A DNA stretch of 64,000 nt from Psychrobacillus sp. NEAU-3TGS (GCF_029955155.1 NZ_JAPNOZ010000008.1:85155-149154); one strand, 5' to 3'; shown: positions 1 to 7,096, counted from the stretch's first letter. Numbers and translations: made by a program. The notes: generated from the sequence alone by a model not told the origin.

Positions 1-122
1 TTTTAGGTGCCCAACAATGCTGTGATAATATTTTTCGATTGGTAGAAAATACGAAACAAATGGGACATACTCCAAGTGAGGAACGAGTTATTGTTCTAGA
101 AAATACAGCTTACAAAGACTAA
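1..122 (+). CDS. C-terminal end of an unidentified protein
   Basis: An open frame runs in from the left edge (codons start at base 3) and ends at TAA 120-122, giving the last 39 residues of a protein that begins outside the window. The tail is polar and acidic (…SEERVIVLENTAYKD) and contains a Cys-Cys pair near its start. I do not recognise the family from so little sequence. A terminator hairpin follows at 189-212, which agrees with a gene ending here. Confidence 0.5.
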   Translation, partial: LGAQQCCDNIFRLVENTKQMGHTPSEERVIVLENTAYKD

Positions 123-188
123 TTAATGATGTAGTTAGTTTGGGAACCTAATGCGTCGTAAGAGAAGTGAAAAGAATAAACTTTGGGG

Positions 189-212
189 GAACGTCACTGG
201 GCGTTCTTTTTC
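189..212 (+). terminator. Rho-independent terminator
   Basis: Stem GAACG (189-193) pairs with CGTTC (202-206) and is followed by a T run. The hairpin and its flanks (AGAATAAACTTT…GGAACGTC…GGGCGTTCTTTTT) recur almost unchanged at 586-629, so this is a repeated module. Confidence 0.6.
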
Positions 213-335
213 TTATATTGGCCTGTATATTTTTATCTCTTTTTATATCTTAAACATTATAAAAATTAATATATGAATAAAAACTATTTAATATGAGTAT
301 ATTTATTATAAGTATTTAAGGAAAAGAGGGAGATT

Positions 336-572
336 ATGTCTAAGTTGAGAGTTGTGGAAATTGCAAATGAAGAAGCTGTTAAAGTCTTCCCGGAATTTGA
401 GGTTACTAACCCCTCTTATATTGCAGGGGCAGCGACAAATGTATCAGATAAATTCTTTTATTTATATGGGCTAGCTACAAATGATTCTGATTCTAGTATT
501 CGTCAACTCTTGTCGATACTATTAAGAGATTTAAGGGACTCCATGGATTTAAAATCAACATCTGGGACATAG
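336..572 (+). CDS. small hypothetical protein, 78 aa
   Basis: ATG start is preceded by GAGGGAGA at a normal distance, and a terminator follows 30 bases after the stop, so the gene looks real. The product is soluble, slightly acidic, with no signal peptide, membrane segment or cysteines. The middle is rich in aromatic residues (FFYLYGL) and the C-terminus is amphipathic (IRQLLSILLRDLRDSM). No family recognised. It is an isolated single-gene unit. Confidence 0.55.
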   Translation: MSKLRVVEIANEEAVKVFPEFEVTNPSYIAGAATNVSDKFFYLYGLATNDSDSSIRQLLSILLRDLRDSMDLKSTSGT

Positions 573-604
573 AATTCTTAAGAGAAAAGAATAAACTTTA
601 TGAG

Positions 605-629
605 GAACGTCCACACGGGCGTTCTTTTT
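605..629 (+). terminator. Rho-independent terminator, repeat of the one at 189
   Basis: GAACGTCC (605-612) pairs with GGGCGTTC (617-624, one G-T pair) over an ACAC loop and is followed by TTTTT. It ends the 78-aa gene. It shares its upstream flank with the hairpin at 189-212, as if the terminator module had been duplicated. Confidence 0.7.
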
Positions 630-744
630 GGCCTGAAAAACTCGTAAACGCAGGATAAACTAGCTTTATTTTTTATATCAAAATATTGTTAAAGGAAACA
701 CCTTACTTTTGCCGAAATAGGAAAGATGAAAGGAAGGTAGCCTA

Positions 745-927
745 ATGAAAATATTAACAGATTTAATATCTAAAATTAAAAGCGTTCAAAAACCATCTAA
801 TAAGTCATGTCATTTTTGCTTAAGAAAAACAAATGATATGCGAACTTATAAGAATGAAGGAAATCTAAAAGTAAAAGTTTGTCCCTTATGCGTTGAATAT
901 GCAGAAAGACGAGCGTTCCGGAAATAA
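745..927 (+). CDS. small zinc-ribbon-like protein, 60 aa
   Basis: GGAAGG lies 8 bases before the ATG. The product is basic and carries two CxxC pairs, CHFC near residue 23 and CPLC near residue 46, separated by about 20 residues. That spacing is typical of a small treble-clef or zinc-ribbon fold, so metal binding is likely, but no function can be assigned. A terminator follows immediately (935-967). Confidence 0.6.
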   Translation: MKILTDLISKIKSVQKPSNKSCHFCLRKTNDMRTYKNEGNLKVKVCPLCVEYAERRAFRK

Positions 928-934
928 ATTTTAG

Positions 935-967
935 CCGTCCACAGATTGAAGTGGAGGGTGTTTTTTA
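935..967 (+). terminator. Rho-independent terminator
   Basis: CCGTCCAC (935-942) pairs with GTGGAGGG (951-958, one mismatch) and is followed by a run of six T. It ends the CxxC gene and lies over the GTG at 951, which argues against that codon as the start of the next gene. Confidence 0.65.
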
Positions 968-989
968 TATTGAGATAGGGGGAATGGGA

Positions 990-1172
990 ATGACGGAAGG
1001 GAGTAGGCCGTCAATGTTCGAAACAGTGAAAGGGCATGCGGTACAATTGAACAACCACGAAGAAAGAATAAAAGCATTAGAAAAAGTTGATGAAAAGCAT
1101 GAAGAACGTATTCAAAAGCTGGAAGAACAGTCCATGAAATTAGAGAGTACTATTTATAAAATCAACAAATAA
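990..1172 (+). CDS. small coiled-coil protein, 60 aa
   Basis: ATG 990 is chosen because AGGGGGA (977-983) lies 6 bases upstream; the longer in-frame GTG at 951 falls in a terminator stem. After about 15 residues the product is a charged heptad-like helix (NNHEERIKALEKVDEKHEERIQKLEEQ is its core), predicted to form a coiled coil. It superficially resembles the coiled-coil half of XhlA-type phage proteins but has no membrane segment. Function unknown. Confidence 0.5.
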   Translation: MTEGSRPSMFETVKGHAVQLNNHEERIKALEKVDEKHEERIQKLEEQSMKLESTIYKINK

Positions 1173-1189
1173 AATGATTGAATTCAAAC

Positions 1190-1229
1190 ATAAAAAAGAC
1201 CTTACGCCTTGATGCGAAAGGTTTTTCGT
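1190..1229 (-). terminator. terminator of the tRNA-Val gene (may act both ways)
   Basis: Read on the minus strand, ACCTTTCGC pairs with GCGTAAGGT (one mismatch) and is followed by TCTTTTTT. It lies directly after the tRNA, and on the plus strand it lies just after the coiled-coil gene. Confidence 0.75.
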
Positions 1230-1233
1230 GTGA

Positions 1234-1305
1234 TGATCTGAGAGGGATTCGAACCCCCGACCCCGTCCCTGTCAAGGACGTATTCTCCCGCTGAACTATC
1301 AGATC
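1234..1305 (-). tRNA. tRNA-Val (anticodon GAC)
   Basis: On the minus strand the acceptor arm GATCTGA pairs perfectly with TCAGATC. The D arm is GTTC/GAAT, the anticodon stem CGTCC/GGACG encloses the loop TTGACAG (anticodon GAC, valine), and the T arm is GGGGG-TTCGAAT-CCCTC. The discriminator is A. The next bases are TCA, not CCA, so the CCA end must be added by nucleotidyltransferase. The gene stands alone, outside any tRNA cluster, with its own terminator. Confidence 0.88.
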
Positions 1306-1483
1306 TTTAGATGTTTCTTCCGCTATTATATAAGTTTGATCTAAAGAGTACAATACTTTAAACGACTATTTTTCTATTACGTCTTTAGATGTATATGTAA
1401 ATAAAGCTCTAGTCCATTTAATTAAATTTCTACTGGTCTATACTAGAAAGTAAATGAGACAGCGTGAAGACAGGAGAGGACAT

Positions 1484-2197
1484 ATGGTTGATTATACAAA
1501 AGAAGTAGAGCAACAACTTCAATTTTGGAAGCTTAGAATGACAAAAAAATCTGGTATTTTAGGCCGGGCTGCTAAAAATGTACAGAACAAGGTTAATGGT
1601 ATTATTCCGGAAAAGTTCCATCACGTGATGACAGAAAGTATTAAAAACATGGTAAAAGCAACGCTTGTAGGCTCCAACATGACAACGAAAAAACGTTTGC
1701 CATTTGAGCTCAGCCTATATGAACGAGACGAGTTACTGAAAGAAAAACTTTCTACTTTCAGAAAAACAGCTGTTATTGAAGGCGCTGGTACAGGAGCAGG
1801 AGGAATACTGCTAGGGCTTGCTGATTTCCCATTACTTTTATCTATAAAAATGAAATTCCTTTTTGAAGCTGCCGCGATTTATGGATTCGATACGGATGAT
1901 TATGAGGAACGACTATTCATATTACATATTTTCCTATTAGCTTTTTCAAGTGAGGAAAAACGAAAAGATGCATTATATATAATTGAAAACTGGGAATACC
2001 AAAAACATTTGATTGCCGATATGGACTGGAGAGAGTTCCAGCAGGAATATAGGGATCATATTGATTTGGTTAAAATGTTTCAGCTACTACCTGGTATCGG
2101 AGCAGTTGTTGGGGCGTTTGCCAACTACAAATTACTTGATCAGCTGGGTGAAACGGCCATGAATTCATATCGGTTGCGTTTATTACACGATATCTAA
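1484..2197 (+). CDS. EcsC family protein
   Basis: At 237 aa this matches the length of EcsC, the third gene of the B. subtilis ecs operon, a family of unknown biochemical role. ATG 1484 is used because AGGAGAGG lies 5 bases upstream; an in-frame ATG at 1454 has no such site. Features are an N-terminal charged helix, a Gly-rich hydrophobic stretch around residues 105-125 (GAGTGAGGILLGLADFP) and a second one near residue 205 (LLPGIGAVVGAFANYKLLDQ), probably membrane-associated. No ecsA or ecsB is nearby, so this is a stand-alone member. A promoter for the next unit overlaps its stop codon. Confidence 0.8.
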   Translation: MVDYTKEVEQQLQFWKLRMTKKSGILGRAAKNVQNKVNGIIPEKFHHVMTESIKNMVKATLVGSNMTTKKRLPFELSLYERDELLKEKLSTFRKTAVIEGAGTGAGGILLGLADFPLLLSIKMKFLFEAAAIYGFDTDDYEERLFILHIFLLAFSSEEKRKDALYIIENWEYQKHLIADMDWREFQQEYRDHIDLVKMFQLLPGIGAVVGAFANYKLLDQLGETAMNSYRLRLLHDI

Positions 2198-2226
2198 TTG
2201 ACTTGCATGTGAAATGATGATATATT
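2198..2226 (+). promoter_or_regulatory. sigma-A promoter of the mutS2-like unit
   Basis: TTGACT (2198-2203), a 17-base spacer and TATATT (2221-2226). It starts one base after the ecsC stop codon and puts the transcript start near 2233, just ahead of the leader ORF. Confidence 0.8.
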
Positions 2227-2256
2227 GAAAATATTCTAATTAAAGGTGTGGTGAGT

Positions 2257-2280
2257 ATGTCGGTTGTAGGTATAAACTAA
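2257..2280 (+). CDS. leader peptide MSVVGIN
   Basis: AAAGGTG (2242-2248) lies 8 bases before ATG 2257; the frame reads Met-Ser-Val-Val-Gly-Ile-Asn and stops at TAA 2278. Codons 4-6 contain GTAGGTAT (2266-2273), which is exactly complementary to ATACCTAC (2366-2373) in the downstream leader. A ribosome stalled here would release that distal strand. Position between a strong promoter and an intrinsic terminator is typical of leader peptides that sense ribosome-targeting drugs. Translation is inferred, not shown. Confidence 0.6.
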   Translation: MSVVGIN

Positions 2281-2286
2281 TTTAGT

Positions 2287-2466
2287 TTAATAAGGCTTTT
2301 AATAACTGGTTTTGTACTAGCTTATTAAGCGTGCCTTGTTTCACAATGTTTAAGCAACATTGTGGATACCTACCTTAAGACTGCTTCCTTTTCCATATAA
2401 TCGATTAACATAATGGTATGTTAAGACGAAGAGCGTGGTGGGATTTGTCCTGCTATGCTCTTTTTT
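2287..2466 (+). promoter_or_regulatory. transcription attenuator ahead of mutS2-like gene
   Basis: In order: stem TTAATAAG/CTTATTAA (2287-2294, 2321-2328); perfect hairpin CACAATGTT/AACATTGTG (2342-2364); ATACCTAC (2366-2373), complementary to the leader ORF; hairpin TTAACATA/TATGTTAA (2405-2424); then a terminator whose 13-bp stem (2431-2443 with 2448-2460, including several G-T pairs) is followed by six T. ATACC (2366) can alternatively pair with GGTAT (2415), inside the hairpin that abuts the terminator. Mutually exclusive pairings plus an upstream ORF make ribosome-mediated attenuation the likely control. Confidence 0.65.
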
Positions 2467-2496
2467 CTATCCTATTATTAGTTAACGATCAAAAAT

Positions 2497-2599
2497 GCCT
2501 TGTGACGACCACAAGGCTGATGCCCGCAGGAGCTTTCTATCCATTTTTCGGTTTAAGCCGTAAATATGGAGAGGTAGGAGAGTTCTTGCGGGCATTTTC
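2497..2599 (+). terminator. hairpin and second terminator-like structure in the leader
   Basis: A perfect 8-bp hairpin (GCCTTGTG/CACAAGGC, 2497-2517) is followed by a branched structure. Its outer stem is 14 bp (TGCCCGCA at 2521 with TGCGGGCA at 2587, then six more pairs with G-T wobbles), it contains a small CGG/CCG hairpin, and it ends in TTTTCT. It could be a second termination point or an mRNA-stabilising structure. It is not protein-coding in any convincing frame. Confidence 0.5.
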
Positions 2600-2642
2600 T
2601 AATTTCATTCAGTAGGGGTTTAAACCCTACTGAATGAAATTA
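2600..2642. repeat. 43-bp nearly perfect palindrome
   Basis: Arms of 18 bp (2600-2617 and 2625-2642) are exact reverse complements around a 7-base centre GTTTAAA. No T run follows, so it is not a standard terminator. It sits in the mutS2-like leader between the second terminator-like hairpin and a repeat element. Confidence 0.75.
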
Positions 2643-2644
2643 GA

Positions 2645-2726
2645 GCCTCCGGCGGATGTCACAGATTTTGAAAGGAGTGAATTGAGCAAACTCATTTCAA
2701 AATCTGGACGCAAATACGCCAAGGCG
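2645..2726. repeat. GC-rich-edged intergenic repeat element
   Basis: GCCTCCGGCGG at the left, then a 12-bp perfect stem CAGATTTTGAAA (2662-2673) with TTTCAAAATCTG (2695-2706) and an inner GAGT/ACTC, then a short CGCCAAGGCG hairpin. The composition differs from the AT-rich surroundings. I recall similar GCCTCCGGCGG-containing intergenic sequences in Lysinibacillus-like genomes, so a dispersed REP-like element is likely; copy number cannot be judged here. Confidence 0.5.
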
Positions 2727-2753
2727 AATTTGATTAAATAAGGAGGAATAAAA

Positions 2754-4658
2754 ATGAATAAGATGACCTTTGAAAAATTACAATATAACGAACTAAAGGA
2801 AATGGTGAAATCCCATTGCGTAAGTAGTTTAGGAAAAGAATTATTGGATAAGTTGCAACCGAGTACCAATAGTAAGGTTGTGAAAAATCGACTAAATGAG
2901 ACGACAGAGGCTAGAAAACTACTGGATGCGGAAAGCCATCTCCCATTAAAGGGGATTTCCAATATAAATTATTTGATGGAAAAGCTTGAAAAAGGGATGA
3001 TTCTTGGTCCTTCTGAGCTAGTAGCTATTTCAGATTTTTTAAGAGGGTGTCGGGTGATAAAGAAGTTTATGTTAGGGAAGGAGTTTTTTGCTCCTGTCTT
3101 ACATGCTTATGCATATTCGATGATGGAATTTCAAAGTATTGAAGAGGATATTAATCACTCGATTAGAGGGAATAGAGTCGATTCGGAAGCTAGCAAAGAA
3201 TTAAAGCGAATCCGTAATCAAATGGCAAAAGCAGAAGAAAAAATAGAAGAACGTCTAAATAAATTTCTGAAAAGCAATGCGAACAAACAATATATTCAAG
3301 AATTTTTTATAAGCAAAAAAGATGATAGGTTTACGATTCCGATTAAAGCGTCGTATAAAAATCAAGTGGAAGGCACCATTATCGAAGCTTCTTCCAAAGG
3401 TTCTACAGTATTTATAGAGCCAGCTGCTATTTCTAAATTGAATGCTGAACTTGCTACTTTAAAGGCTGAAGAGTCAATGGAAGAATATCAGATTCTAGCT
3501 ACCCTTTCAGGAAGCATTCTTGAGCAAACGAGCCAGATTAACATCAATATCGAACTTATTGCTCAGTATGATATGATTTTTGCCAAAGCGAAGTTTAGTA
3601 AAACGATGGATGGTATAGAACCAAAGTTGAATGATCACGGGTACATTAAGCTGATAAGCTGTATGCATCCACTTTTAACAGGAAATATTGTGCCTTTAGA
3701 TTTTGAAATTGGAAAAGATTATCGAAGTTTAATCATTACTGGGCCCAATGCTGGGGGAAAAACAGTCGTGCTAAAAACGATAGGAATCCTAACATTGGCC
3801 ATCATGTCAGGCTTTCATATAGCAGCAGCTGAAGGTACGGAGCTAGCAGTTTTCGATCAAATTTTTGTAGACATCGGGGACAATCAAAGCATTGAAAATT
3901 CCCTGAGTACATTTTCATCTCATATGAAAAACATATCTGAAATCATGAATGCGTCGACGAATAATACGCTTCTACTTTTTGATGAAATTGGAAGTGGGAC
4001 AGAACCGAACGAAGGAGCAGCACTAGCAATTGCCATACTCGAGGAATTTTATCAAATGGGCTGTATGACGGTCGCAACCACTCACTATGGAGAGATTAAA
4101 CGTTACTCGGAAATGCATAGTGACTTTATGAATGCTGCGATGCAATTTAATAGCGAAGCATTAGAGCCTATGTATAAGCTTTTAATCGGCAAATCAGGTG
4201 ATAGCAATGCACTATGGATTTCTAAGAAGATGAATTTGCGTGAAAAGGTGCTACAAAAAGCACAGCGTTATATAGAAAATAAAACGTATGACCTTGAGCG
4301 AGTAAGAGACAATAAAATAAAAAAACCAGTTCTAGTTGCGAACCAGGAAGAGGTAACATATGAATTTGAAGTAGGAGACAGAGTAAAACTAACTGAACTT
4401 GAGGAATTTGGTATTGTGTATGAGAAAAAAGATAATCATAATAATGTGTCCGTGTTTTATAAAAATGAAATAGTAAAAGTAAATATAAAGAGATTGCAAC
4501 TGGAAGGAAAAGCAACCGATTTATATCCAGAAGGATATGACTTAAATTCTTTGTTTGTTAGTTATGCAGAAAGGAAATTTCAACATGACATGGAAAGAGG
4601 TTCTAAAAAGGCATTGAAAAAAGTTTCAAAAGAAATAAAGAAAAGGCTCATTGAATAG
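2754..4658 (+). CDS. MutS2-like ATPase lacking the Smr domain
   Basis: 634 aa, ABC-type ATPase of the MutS family. Walker A GPNAGGKT at 330-337, Walker B LLLFDE with Asp410-Glu411, signature-region GSGTEPNEG just after, and the switch His at 444. The N-terminal 280 residues are the helical core, lever and clamp. A KOW-like segment lies at about 537-585 (GDRVKLTELEEFGIVYEK). The chain ends in a basic helix without the Smr nuclease domain of B. subtilis MutS2 (about 785 aa), and there is no MutS1 mismatch-reading domain. MutS2 is known to act on collided ribosomes, so a ribosome-splitting role is plausible. AAGGAGG precedes the ATG; expression is probably attenuator-controlled. Confidence 0.85.
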   Translation: MNKMTFEKLQYNELKEMVKSHCVSSLGKELLDKLQPSTNSKVVKNRLNETTEARKLLDAESHLPLKGISNINYLMEKLEKGMILGPSELVAISDFLRGCRVIKKFMLGKEFFAPVLHAYAYSMMEFQSIEEDINHSIRGNRVDSEASKELKRIRNQMAKAEEKIEERLNKFLKSNANKQYIQEFFISKKDDRFTIPIKASYKNQVEGTIIEASSKGSTVFIEPAAISKLNAELATLKAEESMEEYQILATLSGSILEQTSQININIELIAQYDMIFAKAKFSKTMDGIEPKLNDHGYIKLISCMHPLLTGNIVPLDFEIGKDYRSLIITGPNAGGKTVVLKTIGILTLAIMSGFHIAAAEGTELAVFDQIFVDIGDNQSIENSLSTFSSHMKNISEIMNASTNNTLLLFDEIGSGTEPNEGAALAIAILEEFYQMGCMTVATTHYGEIKRYSEMHSDFMNAAMQFNSEALEPMYKLLIGKSGDSNALWISKKMNLREKVLQKAQRYIENKTYDLERVRDNKIKKPVLVANQEEVTYEFEVGDRVKLTELEEFGIVYEKKDNHNNVSVFYKNEIVKVNIKRLQLEGKATDLYPEGYDLNSLFVSYAERKFQHDMERGSKKALKKVSKEIKKRLIE

Positions 4659-4769
4659 TTCCTCCAAATAGTTTTAGGTAAATTCATGCCCATTATGGGT
4701 TAATCGATGGTTTAGAGGGTAGAATAAATTAGGAAATTCTATTTTATAAAATGTTAGGAGGAAATTGGG

Positions 4770-5057
4770 ATGGATGAAAAAATGGGTGGTATTGAAGTTG
4801 GCGAAATTCTTACTGTGATGGATGAAGATAATCGAGAACAAGAAATAGAAGTGATTGGCCTGTTAACGATTGAAGATAAGGAATATGCAGCGGTAGCATT
4901 TGCAGATGACGCTCAATCAGAAACGATAGATGAGGTAGATGTATTCTTTTTCCAAGTGATAGATGGAGAGGAATTAGCGGAAATAGAGACGGACGCGGAA
5001 TTTGAAAAAATATCTGCAGCATTTTTAGAAGCTCAAGAAGCGGAAGAAGAGGAATAA
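4770..5057 (+). CDS. DUF1292 family protein, 95 aa
   Basis: Acidic small protein with the DUF1292 pattern: a beta-rich core (GEILTVMDEDNREQEIEVIG, then EYAAVAF) followed by VDVFFFQV and a helical acidic tail. Members such as YrzB are widespread in Bacillales and lack a known activity. TTAGGAGG lies before the ATG and a strong terminator follows the stop. A paralogue with the same architecture lies 600 bases downstream (5669-5950); this copy has a longer Glu-rich end. Confidence 0.85.
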   Translation: MDEKMGGIEVGEILTVMDEDNREQEIEVIGLLTIEDKEYAAVAFADDAQSETIDEVDVFFFQVIDGEELAEIETDAEFEKISAAFLEAQEAEEEE

Positions 5058-5070
5058 AAAAATGATTAAA

Positions 5071-5100
5071 AAGAGAGGGGATTAATTCCTCTCTTTTTTT
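5071..5100 (+). terminator. Rho-independent terminator
   Basis: AGAGAGGGGA pairs with TCCTCTCT (allowing one offset) around TTAAT and is followed by seven T. It lies at the convergent ends of the DUF1292 gene and the minus-strand gene that ends at 5099. Confidence 0.8.
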
Positions 5101-5386
5101 AAAGCAATCCCTCTCGACAGTCTGATTTTCCTTGAAATTTATTATATTTTTTAACTTCGCTTATTGTCTCCTCTATTTCTTTAATGTAATGCTCAAATAG
5201 ATGATCATTCCCTGATTCGTTAAAATTCTGTCGATCAATAGAATTTAACAATGCAATTATTCCTTTACACTTTAAATCATCAGAAGAAGGGATTTTAGAT
5301 TCTCCCTCAATTTCCCCTTTTACAACTAACTCCCCATGGCTATCTTCCATTTTAAATGCGAATTTTTTTGTGTAATTATGGTGCAT
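5099..5386 (-). CDS. hypothetical protein, 95 aa
   Basis: The minus-strand ATG at 5386 is preceded by AGGAGTG at a normal distance, which supports a real gene. The product is charged, without signal peptide or membrane segment; the C-terminal half is helical (HLFEHYIKEIEETISEVKKY). It is convergent with the first DUF1292 gene and its stop lies in the shared terminator. No family recognised. Confidence 0.55.
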   Translation of the reverse strand: MHHNYTKKFAFKMEDSHGELVVKGEIEGESKIPSSDDLKCKGIIALLNSIDRQNFNESGNDHLFEHYIKEIEETISEVKKYNKFQGKSDCREGLL

Positions 5387-5568
5387 TTCAGAACACTCCT
5401 AATATAATAATCGAATCCTTTAATATAATATATCCGCGATGAATAGTTTTACTCACATTTTGTATTTGTACCAGTATATCTAAGCGATTTTGATCAATAT
5501 TATTACTATTGGAATGGTACGTCATTGTTTAAGGTATATACTACTAAATAATTGAATCTATATTGAGG

Positions 5569-5592
5569 GGCAATACCAATTTTTGTATTGCT
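5569..5592 (+). other. hairpin upstream of second DUF1292 gene
   Basis: GCAATAC and GTATTGC form a perfect 7-bp stem around CAATTTTT, about 80 bases before the second DUF1292 gene. It is followed by TAAAAAG, not a T run. The remaining bases of this 280-base gap are AT-rich with no other clear signal. Confidence 0.35.
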
Positions 5593-5668
5593 AAAAAGCC
5601 TGTATTATATGATAATCCAAAGGTACGTTATATAGAGAGTTAAACATTTTACGTGAGGAGGAGTTAAG

Positions 5669-5950
5669 ATGGAACAAAATCAAGAGAAAATTAAAGTAGG
5701 ACAAATTTTCACCGTGCTAGATGAAAACGATCAGGAGCAAGAAATGGAAGTGCTCGGATTGCTAACTGTTGAGAGTACAGAATACGCCGCTGTAGGATTC
5801 ATAGAAGATATTCAATCTGAATCAGACGAGGATATTGATGTGTTCTTTTTCCGAGTAGAAGATGAGGAGCTATCGTTTATCGATACAGATGAAGAATTTG
5901 AAAAAGTATCCTTAGCATTTTCAAAATTAGAGGATGATACGATTTTATAA
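5669..5950 (+). CDS. DUF1292 family protein, 93 aa
   Basis: Paralogue of the gene at 4770. It keeps the same order of elements: a GQIFTVLDENDQEQEMEVLG-type strand pair, EYAAVGF, then an acidic turn and IDVFFFRV, ending in EEFEKVSLAF. GAGGAGG precedes the ATG and a terminator follows. The two copies are separated by an opposite-strand gene, so they are not one operon. Function unknown. Confidence 0.85.
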   Translation: MEQNQEKIKVGQIFTVLDENDQEQEMEVLGLLTVESTEYAAVGFIEDIQSESDEDIDVFFFRVEDEELSFIDTDEEFEKVSLAFSKLEDDTIL

Positions 5951-5986
5951 AAAAGGAAGGGCTTAACAAAGCTCTTCTTTTTTTTA
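5951..5986 (+). terminator. Rho-independent terminator
   Basis: GGAAGGGCTT pairs imperfectly with AAGCTCTTC around AACA and is followed by eight T, directly after the stop of the second DUF1292 gene. Confidence 0.75.
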
Positions 5987-6079
5987 TAGGAATGTTCTCC
6001 AGTCACTTAACATAGAATCTTAAGGATTGTGCATGAGCGCCAAGAAAGGAAGAGAATAACAGAATTATAAAATATTATG

Positions 6080-6108
6080 TTCACAATTTACAGAATATAT
6101 TGTACAAT
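6080..6108 (+). promoter_or_regulatory. sigma-A promoter of the S-layer-homology gene
   Basis: TTCACA (6080-6085), 17-base spacer, TACAAT (6103-6108). The transcript would start near 6115, about 20 bases before the TTG start codon. Confidence 0.6.
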
Positions 6109-6554
6109 TCAGAGAATACAAGTTTAGGGGGATTATTTTGGCGAAATTAAAGAAATTTGGAATTGTATTAGCTTCATCTGCTTTATCTTTTGGCATGTTT
6201 TCTTCTATTGCAAGTGCTTCCCTCAATGAAGAGGGGCAACAAGAAAGAATCCAAATTCAAGTTGCCTCAACAGAAAATGTTTTTACGAAGAATGATTTAA
6301 TTAAAAAGTTTCATGAGTTATTTCCTAAGAAGTTTGATTTTTTAACGAGTAGTGACTTTTATATGGGTGGTGCTCACATTTACCCTGATGATAATACTGT
6401 ACGTTATGATTTATCTTTCAACAAAACGATTGATGGAAAACGAGTGTATGGAAGTGTTGGATTTGTTGGAGAAAAATTAGAGATTGAGCAATTTTACTAT
6501 CAGCCAGCTCTTGAAAAAGACTCGTTATTTCCAGCAAAAGTCTCTAAAGAAGCT

Positions 6555-6569
6555 GCAAAAAAATAGCGG
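6555..6569 (+). other. slip site 1, A AAA AAA TAG
   Basis: The zero frame reads GCA AAA AAA TAG. This is the classic A AAA AAA heptamer in register, followed directly by a stop codon. A -1 slip continues as ATA GCG GTT GAT into the next 180-codon segment. The 15-base string is identical at 7082. Confidence 0.6.
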
Positions 6570-7081
6570 TTGATTTTGTAGCACAATTTTTGAATGCAGA
6601 AGATTATGAGCTAGAGCCAAACTATTACAACTATTATCCTCAACAAATTTTAACAGAACCGATTCGCTACTCCTTTTCTTTTGCACGTACGGAAAATAAA
6701 ATTTCTATCGCTGATCAAAGGATAGAAGTATCAGTTCTTGGAAATGGGGAAATCGTTAACTTTTACAAAAATCCTATTAAATCGGAAAAATTCACATTTG
6801 ACGATGCAAAACAAATAAAGGATCAAAAAGAGATATTAGAAAAAGTAAAAGAAAATCTAACGGGAAGTTTGCAGTATCAGCTAAATAACGATTACCAAAC
6901 TGGTGAGCGCAATGTTCAGCTTGTCTACCAACCAACAATGAAATGGCAAGGTGTACATGCATCTACAGGTAAATGGCTCACTTCCAATGGTTACGTAGAG
7001 GAAGTACCCAAAACAACGAAAATCGAAAAGTTAGCTGCTAATCCATTGCCTCCAAAACAAAAGGGTATTACAGTCGAGTCC

Positions 7082-7096
7082 GCAAAAAAATAGCGG
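7082..7096 (+). other. slip site 2, A AAA AAA TAG
   Basis: Same 15-base string as at 6555, again in register and again ending the frame; a -1 slip continues as ATA GCG GAA CAG into the 410-codon C-terminal segment. The direction and size of the shift are the same at both sites. Confidence 0.6.

Noticed and set aside
951..989. upstream GTG start for the coiled-coil gene
   Set aside because: The codon lies in the 3' arm of a terminator hairpin; ATG 990 has a proper ribosome site.
336..1172. prophage remnant suggested by small ORFs and an XhlA-like coiled coil beside a tRNA
   Set aside because: No integrase, structural gene, attachment repeat or shared promoter is present; the resemblance to XhlA is only coiled-coil composition.
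1162..1353. 63-aa minus-strand frame
   Set aside because: It runs through the tRNA-Val gene and its terminator.
2418..2615. 65-aa open frame in the mutS2-like leader
   Set aside because: It lies over the attenuator terminator and the second hairpin; codons follow the stem sequences and there is no ribosome site.
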